Positions 22,520 to 30,267 of a stretch of 44,705 bases of DNA are shown one piece after another. Under the pieces are notes generated by a model, which was not told the DNA's origin, ran no database searches, and was given only the letters and a program-made list of their open reading frames with translations. The position numbers and the translations under genes are program-made. The stretch is from an uncultured Clostridia bacterium (lineage in GTDB: Bacteria > Bacillota > Clostridia > Christensenellales > CAG-917): NCBI GenBank assembly GCA_947382865.1, contig CANDBF010000008.1, forward strand, positions 1-44,705, in the 5' to 3' direction. Each line of letters opens with the position of its first letter. The first letter of the stretch is position 1.

Positions 22520-23024
22520 CGATATACGAAATTGAAACGGAGTCGGAGTTTACAACGATACTGTGAATTATTGAAAATCCATTCAAAACTTTGTTATTAT
22601 AGACATAATCAATTCAGTTATATCCAGCAATTCATTATGAACCATGTTTCCTGCAACGTAGGTAAAAAAATGAGCAGCAATATAAATTCTGTAAAAGCAA
22701 AAGTCCCGGTCTGAATAGGTCGAGATTGTATAATTAGACGAAAATACTGAATAACAGAAAAGGCGCGAAGCGCCCCCAAGCAAAAGATTGTGCGGAAAGG
22801 ATATTTGAGACATGTACTTTTTTCGAGCTGATAGCAAAACAATCTTTTGCGCGGAGTAACGAAAAAAATGTTGTCAAGCAGGTCGCGCATTTTATATAAA
22901 AAATGCGTACCGTATGGCACACATTTTTTATTGTCTTTGCTACCCGAAAAGGATGCAAAGACATCGGGGCTCCCAAAAAGTATCGAAGAACTTTTTGGGA
23001 AAAGGAGAAACCGACGTTAAAGCA
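22520..23024. other. Gene-free hairpin-rich stretch 3' of tRNA-Leu
   Basis: No credible gene is seen in about 500 bases; short open frames have no ribosome sites. From 22762 on the DNA is a row of inverted repeats: GGCGC-gaa-GCGCC (22762-22774); GCAAAAGATTGT (22780-22791) with ACAATCTTTTGC (22839-22850); the long palindrome at 22858-22934; TCTTTGC (22934-22940) with GCAAAGA (22955-22961); and CCCAAAAAGT (22972-22981) with ACTTTTTGGG (22990-22999). The tRNA-Leu terminator comes next. 22520-22760 is AT-rich with nothing recognised. Confidence 0.7.
22858..22934. repeat. 77-base near-palindromic element, copy 1
   Basis: Begins AACGAAAAAAATG and ends CACATTTTTTATTGT, with the centre at TTTATATAAA (22891-22900). 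The left half is an imperfect reverse complement of the right half, and the right half alone also folds (AAAAAATGCG...CACATTTTTT). It aligns over its whole length with the element at 24246-24323, roughly three quarters identical by eye. Confidence 0.7.
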
Positions 23025-23050
23025 AGAAAGACGGCAAAAGCCGTCTTTCT
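23025..23050 (-). terminator. tRNA-Leu terminator
   Basis: Perfect 11-base stem AGAAAGACGGC / GCCGTCTTTCT with a 4-base loop, 24 bases after the CCA end of the tRNA on the minus strand, followed by TGCTTT. Confidence 0.75.
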
Positions 23051-23073
23051 GCAAAATTCGTCGTGTTTCGACG

Positions 23074-23161
23074 TGGTGCGGTTGACGGGACTTGAACCCA
23101 CATGAACGTACTGCTCACAAGAACCTGAATCTTGCGCGTCTGCCAATTCCGCCACAACCGC
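23074..23161 (-). tRNA. tRNA-Leu (anticodon CAG), CCA encoded
   Basis: Acceptor GCGGTTG pairs with CAACCGC. The D arm is GGCGGAATTGGCAGACGC, the anticodon stem CAAGA / TCTTG encloses TTCAGGT, giving anticodon CAG. A long variable arm (class II), a T arm with GGGTTCAAGTCCC and an encoded CCA complete it. Length is 88 bases including CCA. Confidence 0.95.
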
Positions 23162-23170
23162 ATTACGGAC

Positions 23171-23199
23171 ATTCTAACCCAACATCGCGTCATTGTCAA
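23171..23199 (-). promoter_or_regulatory. tRNA-Leu promoter
   Basis: On the minus strand, TTGACA (23194-23199), a 17-base spacer and TAGAAT (23171-23176), ending nine bases before the tRNA. Confidence 0.75.
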
Positions 23200-23243
23200 A
23201 CGGTTTGAATTCAATTGAAGCGTTAATTTCAAATTTATACGAA

Positions 23244-23975
23244 TTATCGTTTGTTTAGCAGCTTCATAGCTTTTTTTGCCTGCTCGTATTCGTCGTGATG
23301 CTTGATAGCGTAACGCCTCCCTTCATATACAAAGTTGGAGCCCGTCTGGTGGAAGTCGAACTTAACGCCGTACTTATCGCAATCGCGCTTGATTTGCTTT
23401 ACCCAATCGAAATCGCACGTACGCGCGTTTTCATACGACTCTCCTCCGACGCTCACCATATCGATAAGTCCCGTTTGCAAAAAGTCGTCGAGCGGGACGT
23501 ATTCCAAAAGCGGCGACAAAAAGATATATCTTCTTTTCACAGGCAATTCTATGAGATACGGCAGCCTGCTCTTTGCGGCGGATTTATTCTCGCATGAAAC
23601 CGCAATAGCTACATTGTCGTATCCGCCATGCCAATCGGCAGGCAGACAGTCCGCGGCGCGTTTAATGCGTTTGGTGCAAATGAGAAAATCCAAATCCTTT
23701 CTGCTCTTTATAATTGTCCACGCTTCGTCTCTCCATTCGTCCGCTTCTTCAATAAAAAAATCGGAGGTGAAACAGGTGGCGACTTCCGTCCCCGACTTCA
23801 CCTTGTATTCGCCTTGCCTGTCCTTTTTCATCGGCAAGAAAAAATTGGTTTTGGAACGTCGCACCGTGCCCGTAGCTATATCTCGTTTACTGTCCAGGTA
23901 AAACACGAAGCAGTTTGCGCAACCCTCGCTGCACTTACGACATCCGTGCCATGGATTCCAAAGTATGCCTTTCAT
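23244..23975 (-). CDS. DUF5131 / phage Gp37-Gp68 family protein
   Basis: The protein has 243 residues. The N-terminus carries WNPWHGCRKCSEGCANCF, with Cys12, Cys15, Cys19 and Cys22, the family hallmark and a likely metal or iron-sulfur site. Later parts include VATCFTSDFFIEEADEWRDE, LDFLICTKRI, VAIAVSCENKSAA and SVGGESYENARTCDFDWV, also typical. The family is found in phages and in some two-gene systems with a three-Cys-motif partner, but no partner is seen here. The start at MKGILW (23975) follows AAGGAG; the longer frame to 24092 lacks a site. It lies alone between two divergent tRNA genes. Biochemical function is unknown. Confidence 0.82.
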   Translation of the reverse strand: MKGILWNPWHGCRKCSEGCANCFVFYLDSKRDIATGTVRRSKTNFFLPMKKDRQGEYKVKSGTEVATCFTSDFFIEEADEWRDEAWTIIKSRKDLDFLICTKRIKRAADCLPADWHGGYDNVAIAVSCENKSAAKSRLPYLIELPVKRRYIFLSPLLEYVPLDDFLQTGLIDMVSVGGESYENARTCDFDWVKQIKRDCDKYGVKFDFHQTGSNFVYEGRRYAIKHHDEYEQAKKAMKLLNKR

Positions 23976-24126
23976 ATAATCTCCTTGTTCAATCATAGCA
24001 TATGTTTTTAGCATTTGAAATACAAACTTCAAGCAATACGTCCATTTATCGAATGAATCCGTGATAGGCGAATATTTTAATATAAAGCGCAAAATATTAT
24101 TTTTTTAACTTTTTACTTAATTTCAG

Positions 24127-24155
24127 TTGTCAATTATCGAATTCTTTCTTATAAT
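24127..24155 (+). promoter_or_regulatory. tRNA-Pro promoter
   Basis: TTGTCA (24127-24132), a 17-base spacer and a perfect TATAAT (24150-24155), 14 bases before the tRNA. Confidence 0.7.
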
Positions 24156-24169
24156 GACATAGTTAATAA

Positions 24170-24246
24170 CTGGGTGTAGCGCAGTTTGGTAGCGTGCATG
24201 AATGGGGTTCATGAGGCCGGAAGTTCAAGTCTTCTCACCCAGACCA
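24170..24246 (+). tRNA. tRNA-Pro (anticodon GGG), CCA encoded
   Basis: Acceptor CTGGGTG pairs with CACCCAG, with the C1-G72 pair typical of bacterial tRNA-Pro. D arm GCGCAGTTTGGTAGCGT, anticodon stem CATGA / TCATG around ATGGGGT (anticodon GGG), T arm GGAAGTTCAAGTCTTCT and encoded CCA. Length 77 bases. Confidence 0.95.
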
Positions 24247-24323
24247 ACGAAAAAATGTGTGCCATGAGGTGCGCATTTTTTTATGCAAAAAATGCGTAAC
24301 CGATTTGGCAACATTTTTTCGTT
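24246..24323. repeat. 78-base near-palindromic element, copy 2, abutting tRNA-Pro
   Basis: Begins at the last A of the tRNA CCA: AACGAAAAAATGTGTGCCA, and ends TGGCAACATTTTTTCGTT, the reverse complement of the start with few changes. The centre is TTTTTTTATGCAAAAAA (24277-24293). The left half (AAAAAATGTGTGCC / GGTGCGCATTTTTT) and the right half each fold alone as well. Homologous to the element at 22858-22934. The left hairpin with its T-run can act as the tRNA-Pro terminator. Confidence 0.75.
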
Positions 24324-24324
24324 C

Positions 24325-24500
24325 CTACCACACAAACGAATACGTGCTATCAATCTAAGTGTCGTTGTAAACTCCTGCAATATTTCGCGTATTCGTTTGT
24401 GTGGTGGCGCACTACGTGCGCGAATAATATTAGTACGTCGATATGACGTGCTTTTCTTTTTTGAAAAGCACGATTATATCACGTACTTTTTCAAGTTTCT
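24325..24500. repeat. Run of inverted repeats after tRNA-Pro
   Basis: CCACACAAACGAATACG (24328-24344) and CGTATTCGTTTGTGTGG (24388-24404) are perfect 17-base inverted copies 43 bases apart, extendable outward by three G-U or Watson-Crick pairs. Next come GCGCAC-tac-GTGCGC (24407-24421), ACGTC-gatat-GACGT (24435-24449) and CGTGCTTTTC / GAAAAGCACG (24447-24472). No open frame of note lies here. It could encode a structured RNA or be a mobile-element remnant. Confidence 0.75.
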
Positions 24501-24527
24501 CCGCGCGAATTAAATTGGAAAATACAT

Positions 24528-24554
24528 AAAAACCGAACGAATCGTTCGGTTTTT
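24528..24554. terminator. Bidirectional terminator
   Basis: Palindrome with arms AAAAACCGAACGA and TCGTTCGGTTTTT around one base, 41 bases past the end of the lipoprotein gene at 24595, and closing the plus-strand tRNA-Pro unit. Confidence 0.88.
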
Positions 24555-24594
24555 ATGATTAGAATTAAAATTATCCTATCTTTTCAGATAACTT

Positions 24595-26355
24595 TTATGA
24601 ATTTTGGAGTTCGAGTCTGTACACGGAAGGAATATACAGAGTCGCTACGCCGTCCTCCTGCGTAATCTCACACTCGCAATAAGCAATTATAAGAATTTCA
24701 GTACAACCTGAAATATCAAAACCAATAGCGTATTGCGTTTGCGCGCCTATATCGGTGGTCGTCGTTACAAAGTCTCCGTTTACGTATGCGAGCTTATATC
24801 CGACCGCTTCGGCAACTCCGTCCCAAGAAATTCTTAATGCTTCCGACCCGTTCAACTCGGGAACGGTTGTAATCTGCACGTTCGTAACCTTCGCTATGGA
24901 CTCCGTGCGGAACAGCTCGACGGCTTGGCAGTAATCGGAATCCGCATAAGCTTTTATAACTGGGACGTTATTCTCGGCACCCTCAAACTCGTTAGGTCTC
25001 GAACTTGCCATAACGCGAACCATCCAATCGCCGTCCAATACTGCGTTATTCCACAATTCAAATTCGATTCTATCAAAAATTTCCGAAAAAGCCAGCTGTT
25101 TGGAGCCGTCGTTTACCGACAGCGAAAATTCGGCGTCGCCGTTCGTCATACTTACGTTATACAAAGGCGCTTCGTTGCCGTAATCCCACACGATATTTTC
25201 GCCGTCGATACGTACGTTTTGGGGTGTTTGCATCTGCTCTCTGTCAATATGGAATTTAATTTCTTCCGTGGCGGGATATGTCAGATTGATAGCAAAAGTC
25301 ACCCACTTTTCGTCGGCGTTTTCTCCGATATAATTAAATTCGTTGCACAGCGCTTCCACAGTCACGGAATAATCGCCCGTACCGTATATGTAATCAAACC
25401 ATATATTGCTCTGCAACGCGCCTTTTTGCGTTTCTGTACCCGTGGCGGAGCCGTCCGGATACCTTACCTTAACTCTGTACTTAAAGTCGCTGCCCGCGTC
25501 CCATCTTACGGTGGCATAATCCGCCTGATCGGCAAGAGCATCCAAATCCCAACGCAGGTTGCGCGGATTTGCGTTTTGTATATCGGCAAAAAAGTTTACG
25601 CTCTGCTCGCTTGGATCGGACGGGAGCGATATCTCCATTACTTCGGTATCGTTTCCGAAAGAATACGACCTTCTCTCTCTGTAAGGCAGAGCCGCAACGC
25701 GGAAGCTCTGACAGGCTTCGAGGTCAAGAGTATTCCAAATATCGGTCAGACCGTCTATCGAAATTGCGTCGCTGAACCATATTGCGGACTTGAACCTGCC
25801 CGTCCAAATATATTCTCCGTCGTCGTCCCAGTCTATCTCTTCGCAGGAAATTTTATAAGCCTCCGCATCGTCATGCTTATAACCGAAATAATAGCTATCT
25901 AAGGTATTCGGAGTCAGATACGCCCTCACGTTTATAGGCGCGCTCATCTTCGTTCCCTTGAATTTTACCTCGACGGGAGCGCTTGTTAGATTTTGCTCCC
26001 CGATAGCGGTAACTGTGACGGAATGTATTACATCCGCGGCAAAGTCTTTCAGAGAAAGCGAGGCTGAGGTTATGGTTTCCTCTGTTTGACCGTATTTCAC
26101 TTTATACTTCGTCGCGTTTGCAGACGTCCAAGTCAACGAATAGTCGCAATCCTCGTTTCCGTTTTCCGTATCTGAAATGATGTCGTAGACGATTGAAAAA
26201 TCCGACTTTGCAAGCGTCGGCGCAACGGGCTCCGCGGGAGGCGGCGTTACGTCCTGATTCGAATCAGACGGAGGCGTCTTATCGCATGCGACGAAGAGCG
26301 TTCCGCACAATAATACCAATAAAATCAAAGCGAGCACTAATCTAATCTTTTTCAT
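24595..26355 (-). CDS. Lipoprotein with fibronectin-III/Ig-like domains
   Basis: The protein has 586 residues. A lipoprotein signal ends in the lipobox LFVAC with Cys24. A Pro/Asp/Ser linker (25-48) follows, then several beta-sandwich-like repeats. Markers are YSLTWTSANATKYKVKYG at about 82-99, YATVRWDAGSDFKYRVKVRY and LRISWDGVAEAVGYKLAYVNG near 525-545, which look like the W...Y.V core of fibronectin type III. It would be tethered to the outer face of the membrane. It is the last gene of the MoxR/VWA operon region, after a hairpin at 26437-26476, so it may be made at a lower level or from its own promoter. Binding partner unknown. Confidence 0.8.
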   Translation of the reverse strand: MKKIRLVLALILLVLLCGTLFVACDKTPPSDSNQDVTPPPAEPVAPTLAKSDFSIVYDIISDTENGNEDCDYSLTWTSANATKYKVKYGQTEETITSASLSLKDFAADVIHSVTVTAIGEQNLTSAPVEVKFKGTKMSAPINVRAYLTPNTLDSYYFGYKHDDAEAYKISCEEIDWDDDGEYIWTGRFKSAIWFSDAISIDGLTDIWNTLDLEACQSFRVAALPYRERRSYSFGNDTEVMEISLPSDPSEQSVNFFADIQNANPRNLRWDLDALADQADYATVRWDAGSDFKYRVKVRYPDGSATGTETQKGALQSNIWFDYIYGTGDYSVTVEALCNEFNYIGENADEKWVTFAINLTYPATEEIKFHIDREQMQTPQNVRIDGENIVWDYGNEAPLYNVSMTNGDAEFSLSVNDGSKQLAFSEIFDRIEFELWNNAVLDGDWMVRVMASSRPNEFEGAENNVPVIKAYADSDYCQAVELFRTESIAKVTNVQITTVPELNGSEALRISWDGVAEAVGYKLAYVNGDFVTTTTDIGAQTQYAIGFDISGCTEILIIAYCECEITQEDGVATLYIPSVYRLELQNS

Positions 26356-26436
26356 ATCCTCACCTCTGATATTTTTAGCTTAACACAAAAATATTCCGTA
26401 CGCAACACGCTGTTTTATAAATGCAATTTACAGTAT

Positions 26437-26476
26437 AAACGCCTGATATGGAAAGATTCTCCTATATCAAGCGTTT
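26437..26476 (-). terminator. Hairpin between two lipoprotein genes
   Basis: Arms AAACGCcTGATAT and ATATCAaGCGTTT pair with one mismatch, with an inner GGA...TCC stem. On the minus strand TTTATACTG follows. It lies 29 bases past the stop at 26505 and likely ends most transcripts of the upstream operon. Confidence 0.7.
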
Positions 26477-26504
26477 CAAAAATCTGTTTTAAGCTGGTGC
26501 GCGC

Positions 26505-28817
26505 TTATCCGACGACGGGATTGAGCTGATACGTAATCCCGTATCTGTCCTCCAAAATCAATTTGCCGTTTACGTCGACGAACAGGCGTATGCCTAAGTT
26601 CACTCCCAACGAATGCGAAAGATTTACCGTAAGAGCGTCCTGGTCTACGTAATATTCCAGAGTCTGACTGACCGCTTGGGCGGATATGGGAGCATCGTCG
26701 TCGTTGGTCGGCGTTTTGGTGATTTTGACCGAGCCGTCGATGTCTCCGTTCAAGTTCCTGGGATTGAATTCGACAAGCAATATGTTCCCGTCGTAATCCA
26801 TAACGGAATAGCTCCCTTTCAAGATATTCGCATAATCGGGCACCTCGCTTACTGTAAATGTAAAGACGCACTGCACTTTGAGCGCTACCGCGGAAGAAAC
26901 GACGACGGTGTAAACACCCTCTCTCGAAGCGGAGAATTTGAAGCAGTCTCTGCCGCCGAACGTCGCGTTCTGCACGTTTGCATACTGCTGATTGGGAGAC
27001 GTAATAGTGCACATCTGACGGGAATCCGCCGCGTTGTTGACCAGACCGTAGAAGTAAATTTCCTGATTTACGGCAACCGTTCTCTTATCCGCAAAATAGA
27101 ACTCGTTAGTATCGGGGTTGCCTATCTGCCCCGACATAGACACCGGCGCGGAGCCGATAACGTTGAGAGTGATCGTCTTGCTTATTCCGCCTTCCGTTCT
27201 GATTTTCAGCTTCCAAGAGCCGCCGCCTTTGAGCGTGATACTGATGACGTTGTCCTTACGAAACGCAGTAAAACCATCGGCGACGTTTATAAGCGTCGTG
27301 CTGTCCTGCTCGCCGCCGTAATACCCATCGCAGTCGAAGTACATCGGATCCTGCGCGAAAACCGCCGTGGACGGATTTATATTCTCTATGGTGATTGCCA
27401 GCTCTCTGTCGGAAACCTTGCAATCCACAACGCCGTTATCGCCCAGATTCTGTCCGTTGTACATAAGGTCGAACGACCTTATCACAAACATATCCCTAGA
27501 ATACGGATTTGTCTTTGTACGCTCGCCTGAGGTCTGCGTTGCCGTAGCGGTAAACCTGTACGTATAGTTGCCGTTTGGCGAGGTAATGCCCGTCGCCTCG
27601 TCGGTTATAAATGTAGGGGTATAGCCTTCCTGATCTTTGAGCCCCGAATTGTTTTCCCAATAATCCTGCCTGTACGTCATCGATTGGACGCTGTAATCCT
27701 CCGCAAGAGCGAAAGTCACGGTCGTCTCGTAGTAATCGGGAAGATTTCCGATAAGTTTGATCCCCGAAAACGAGAAAGTATAAACTCTGTTTTTGACGTC
27801 GGCGGTTTCGTTGAGGTCCTTGTTGGTGCAAAGTCTGGCGTTTTTATAAAGCTCGATAAGCGTGCTCTCCACGCCGCGGGGGTCGTCTCTGAAATACCAA
27901 AGGAAGAAGGGCGCGCCGTCCATCATCGATTCCAGCGATTTATTGTCGAACACCAGCTTGTCGTCCACGAATTTAGCGCAGAACAGACCTTTTTCGTCGA
28001 CGCTCATATGATACTCGGCGCTTTCGTTTTCAGGCAGTTTTTGGTTGATATAGGTATAGTTACCGCCGAACTCGTAATCGTACGCGAATGATTCGAACGC
28101 GGGTCTCGGAGACATATCGGAAATAAAGCTGCTGCTGCCCGCAATGACTTTCGACTTAAACGCGTTTCCCGCAAATATTGCGCCCTGCACGGTCGAAACG
28201 TTCACCTCGTCGACGTTGACCTTATATAAATCGCTCACTCCGTCCTTGGAAACGGTGACAGTATATTCTCCGAGTCCCATAAGTATATTATCCGTCACGG
28301 GCATAGTTCCGCTCACCCTTACCTCAAACTGCGCAAGGCTCGTATAAGTCTGAAACACATTGTTCCCCTGCGCGTTTTCATAGGTACAGTTGACCTTGAT
28401 GCCGTCATACGATATCTCGTCGCCCAATGCGTAGGTTTTTTTGACCGCGGCTGTACCGAGCTCGATTTTTCTCAGAATATTGTCGAATTTGCCGACGTAT
28501 ATCGTATAAACCTCTTTCTTGTTCTCGTACGCGACCGTCACCATATAGCTGCCGAAGACGCTCATATCGAAATCCGCTTCGTGCCGTATCTCGGCGCTTG
28601 CCGTCACGTCGGCGGTGCTTCCGTCGCTGTAATGCGCAATCACCTTAAAAGCGTCGCCGACCGTAAACTCGTCGCCCTCTTTGAATTCGGTGACGGGATT
28701 TTCAAGACTTATGCTTTGCAGCGTAACCTTATCGCAGGCGGCAAGACCTATTGCCGCAATGCCTATAACGGATATGGCGAGAACCGCCAGCAGTATTTTG
28801 AAAATATTCTTATTCAT
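26505..28817 (-). CDS. Large lipoprotein with bacterial Ig-like (Big_3-type) domains
   Basis: The protein has 770 residues. The signal ends in the lipobox GLAAC with Cys28. Residues about 29-105 and 108-200 resemble tandem Big_3 domains: EFKEGDEFTVGDAFKVIAHYSDGS, then ALGDEISYDGIKVNCTYENAQG and GLGEYTVTVSKDGVSDLYKV. The rest, 200-770, has no domain that I recognise, with a beta-rich middle and a C-terminal EGVYTVVVSSAVALKVQCVFTF sandwich-like stretch. It starts 28 bases after the preceding lipoprotein gene, with an AAGGTGA site. It is probably a surface protein whose expression is tied to the MoxR/VWA proteins. Confidence 0.8.
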   Translation of the reverse strand: MNKNIFKILLAVLAISVIGIAAIGLAACDKVTLQSISLENPVTEFKEGDEFTVGDAFKVIAHYSDGSTADVTASAEIRHEADFDMSVFGSYMVTVAYENKKEVYTIYVGKFDNILRKIELGTAAVKKTYALGDEISYDGIKVNCTYENAQGNNVFQTYTSLAQFEVRVSGTMPVTDNILMGLGEYTVTVSKDGVSDLYKVNVDEVNVSTVQGAIFAGNAFKSKVIAGSSSFISDMSPRPAFESFAYDYEFGGNYTYINQKLPENESAEYHMSVDEKGLFCAKFVDDKLVFDNKSLESMMDGAPFFLWYFRDDPRGVESTLIELYKNARLCTNKDLNETADVKNRVYTFSFSGIKLIGNLPDYYETTVTFALAEDYSVQSMTYRQDYWENNSGLKDQEGYTPTFITDEATGITSPNGNYTYRFTATATQTSGERTKTNPYSRDMFVIRSFDLMYNGQNLGDNGVVDCKVSDRELAITIENINPSTAVFAQDPMYFDCDGYYGGEQDSTTLINVADGFTAFRKDNVISITLKGGGSWKLKIRTEGGISKTITLNVIGSAPVSMSGQIGNPDTNEFYFADKRTVAVNQEIYFYGLVNNAADSRQMCTITSPNQQYANVQNATFGGRDCFKFSASREGVYTVVVSSAVALKVQCVFTFTVSEVPDYANILKGSYSVMDYDGNILLVEFNPRNLNGDIDGSVKITKTPTNDDDAPISAQAVSQTLEYYVDQDALTVNLSHSLGVNLGIRLFVDVNGKLILEDRYGITYQLNPVVG

Positions 28818-28845
28818 AATTCACCTTGCGTTTTTCTCTGATACG

Positions 28846-30267
28846 CTATCTATAAAAGCCGCACGCAAACAGCCATAGCGCGTCCTGATTTGCGGAATAT
28901 CCTTTGATTTCGGGCGTTCCCATAACGGCGCCCACGCCGTCGGTGTACAGCGAATGATTTTCTGCGAACTTCTGCAAAAGCTGTTTAAGCTCTTCGGTTA
29001 CGTAACACACTCCGTCGCTGTTGCACACGCCTGCATAGTCCTCTCTGATAAATTTAACGTAGTCGTATACGACAAACTTGCTTTCCTCTTCAAGCCAGCA
29101 GTTGTAAATCCTCAGATAGTTGGCTCTGAATGGTCCGACCGCGTTGGCGTTAAACAGAGAGGTCGTGCTGTACGACGGGGCCGTTTTCATAATCATGCAG
29201 CACAGTATCGGACCGAAACCCGTTCCGTACCCCAGCGAATCGTCGGCGTATTCCGTTTCATTGTAATAATGATAGAACTTGGTCTTTTCATTATATCTAT
29301 AATTTGACATATTGAATACCTTAGTATTCAAATCCGCCCATACAAACGCCTCGCCCGCCTGTTTTTCCTCAGCCTGAGTGTTGGCCTCTTCCGCTCTCTT
29401 TTCTCTTACGTCGGCATTTTCGGAGACATATTCGCCCTCATACTTAATGTGAAAATCCACAACGACGGGATACGCCGACGTTTTGCTCTCGGCGCCCACG
29501 GCAAAGGTGAACGTGCCTCCTACCTCGCTTCTGTCCACCTTATACTCGAATCTGAAATTTTTCGTATAACCGCCTGAAATAGAAAAGCCGCCGCCGTCCT
29601 GCTTTTGAGGATTATACTTAAACTGAGACGAGCCGCTGTATTTTACGACGTAAGGATTTACTTTGTTGTCGTATACGTTCACCCACGACTCCACCGAATA
29701 TACGCCCGAAGCGGAAGTGACGTATTCGTAAAATATCTCTTGCCTTTCTCTTTCCAGAACGACTCTGTATGTGCCGTCATATTTTATCTGATAGCAGCCT
29801 TCCGATTCGTACAGCCCCTTGCCGTCCCCTCTCTCGGGCGCGGTAATGTCCGTAAGCAGAATAGCTACGCTTGCGGATTCGGAGGTTGCGACGTAACCGC
29901 CGGGGTTGTAGGAATATTTGGACGGAAGCCCTTCCAGATAAACGTTAAACTGTCCGTCCAGCTTTCCCGCGTCGGCTTTGCCGTCCGCGCCGAGCGGCAC
30001 TTTTTTGACTTGTGAATTGTTGACCCATACGACGTATATATTCATATCCTTCGGGTCGAACGGAGCATTGTCGTAAAATACCGCGGCAGTGTAAGACGCA
30101 GTCTCTTCCGACGGCACGTCGTCGGGATTGTCGGGCTTAACCGGAGTATCCGGCTTGGAGATAACGCTTCCGCCGCCGTTTTCGATATACTTTCCGTTGT
30201 TGCAGCCTGCAAGACAAAGCGCGGCGCATATCAAAATCAAGATTACCGTAATAAATCTCCTTTTCAT
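28846..30267 (-). CDS. Lipoprotein of unknown function coupled to the VWA operon
   Basis: The protein has 473 residues from MKRRFITV (30267), which follows GGAGGCG; an earlier in-frame codon has no site. The lipobox is LCLAGC with Cys22. A Pro/Asp linker (35-55: KPDTPVKPDNPDD) leads to a beta-rich body with GSGSSQFKYNP- and FEYKVDRSEVGGTFTFAVGA-type stretches, and a Glu/Ala-rich helix at about 290-315. The ATG overlaps the stop of the dual-VWA gene (ATGA, 30264-30267), so production of the two is directly coupled. No known family was recognised. Confidence 0.75.
   Translation of the reverse strand: MKRRFITVILILICAALCLAGCNNGKYIENGGGSVISKPDTPVKPDNPDDVPSEETASYTAAVFYDNAPFDPKDMNIYVVWVNNSQVKKVPLGADGKADAGKLDGQFNVYLEGLPSKYSYNPGGYVATSESASVAILLTDITAPERGDGKGLYESEGCYQIKYDGTYRVVLERERQEIFYEYVTSASGVYSVESWVNVYDNKVNPYVVKYSGSSQFKYNPQKQDGGGFSISGGYTKNFRFEYKVDRSEVGGTFTFAVGAESKTSAYPVVVDFHIKYEGEYVSENADVREKRAEEANTQAEEKQAGEAFVWADLNTKVFNMSNYRYNEKTKFYHYYNETEYADDSLGYGTGFGPILCCMIMKTAPSYSTTSLFNANAVGPFRANYLRIYNCWLEEESKFVVYDYVKFIREDYAGVCNSDGVCYVTEELKQLLQKFAENHSLYTDGVGAVMGTPEIKGYSANQDALWLFACGFYR

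Noticed and set aside
22454..24594. Prophage
   Set aside because: Only one phage-linked gene (DUF5131) is present. No integrase, terminase, capsid or lysis gene is seen.
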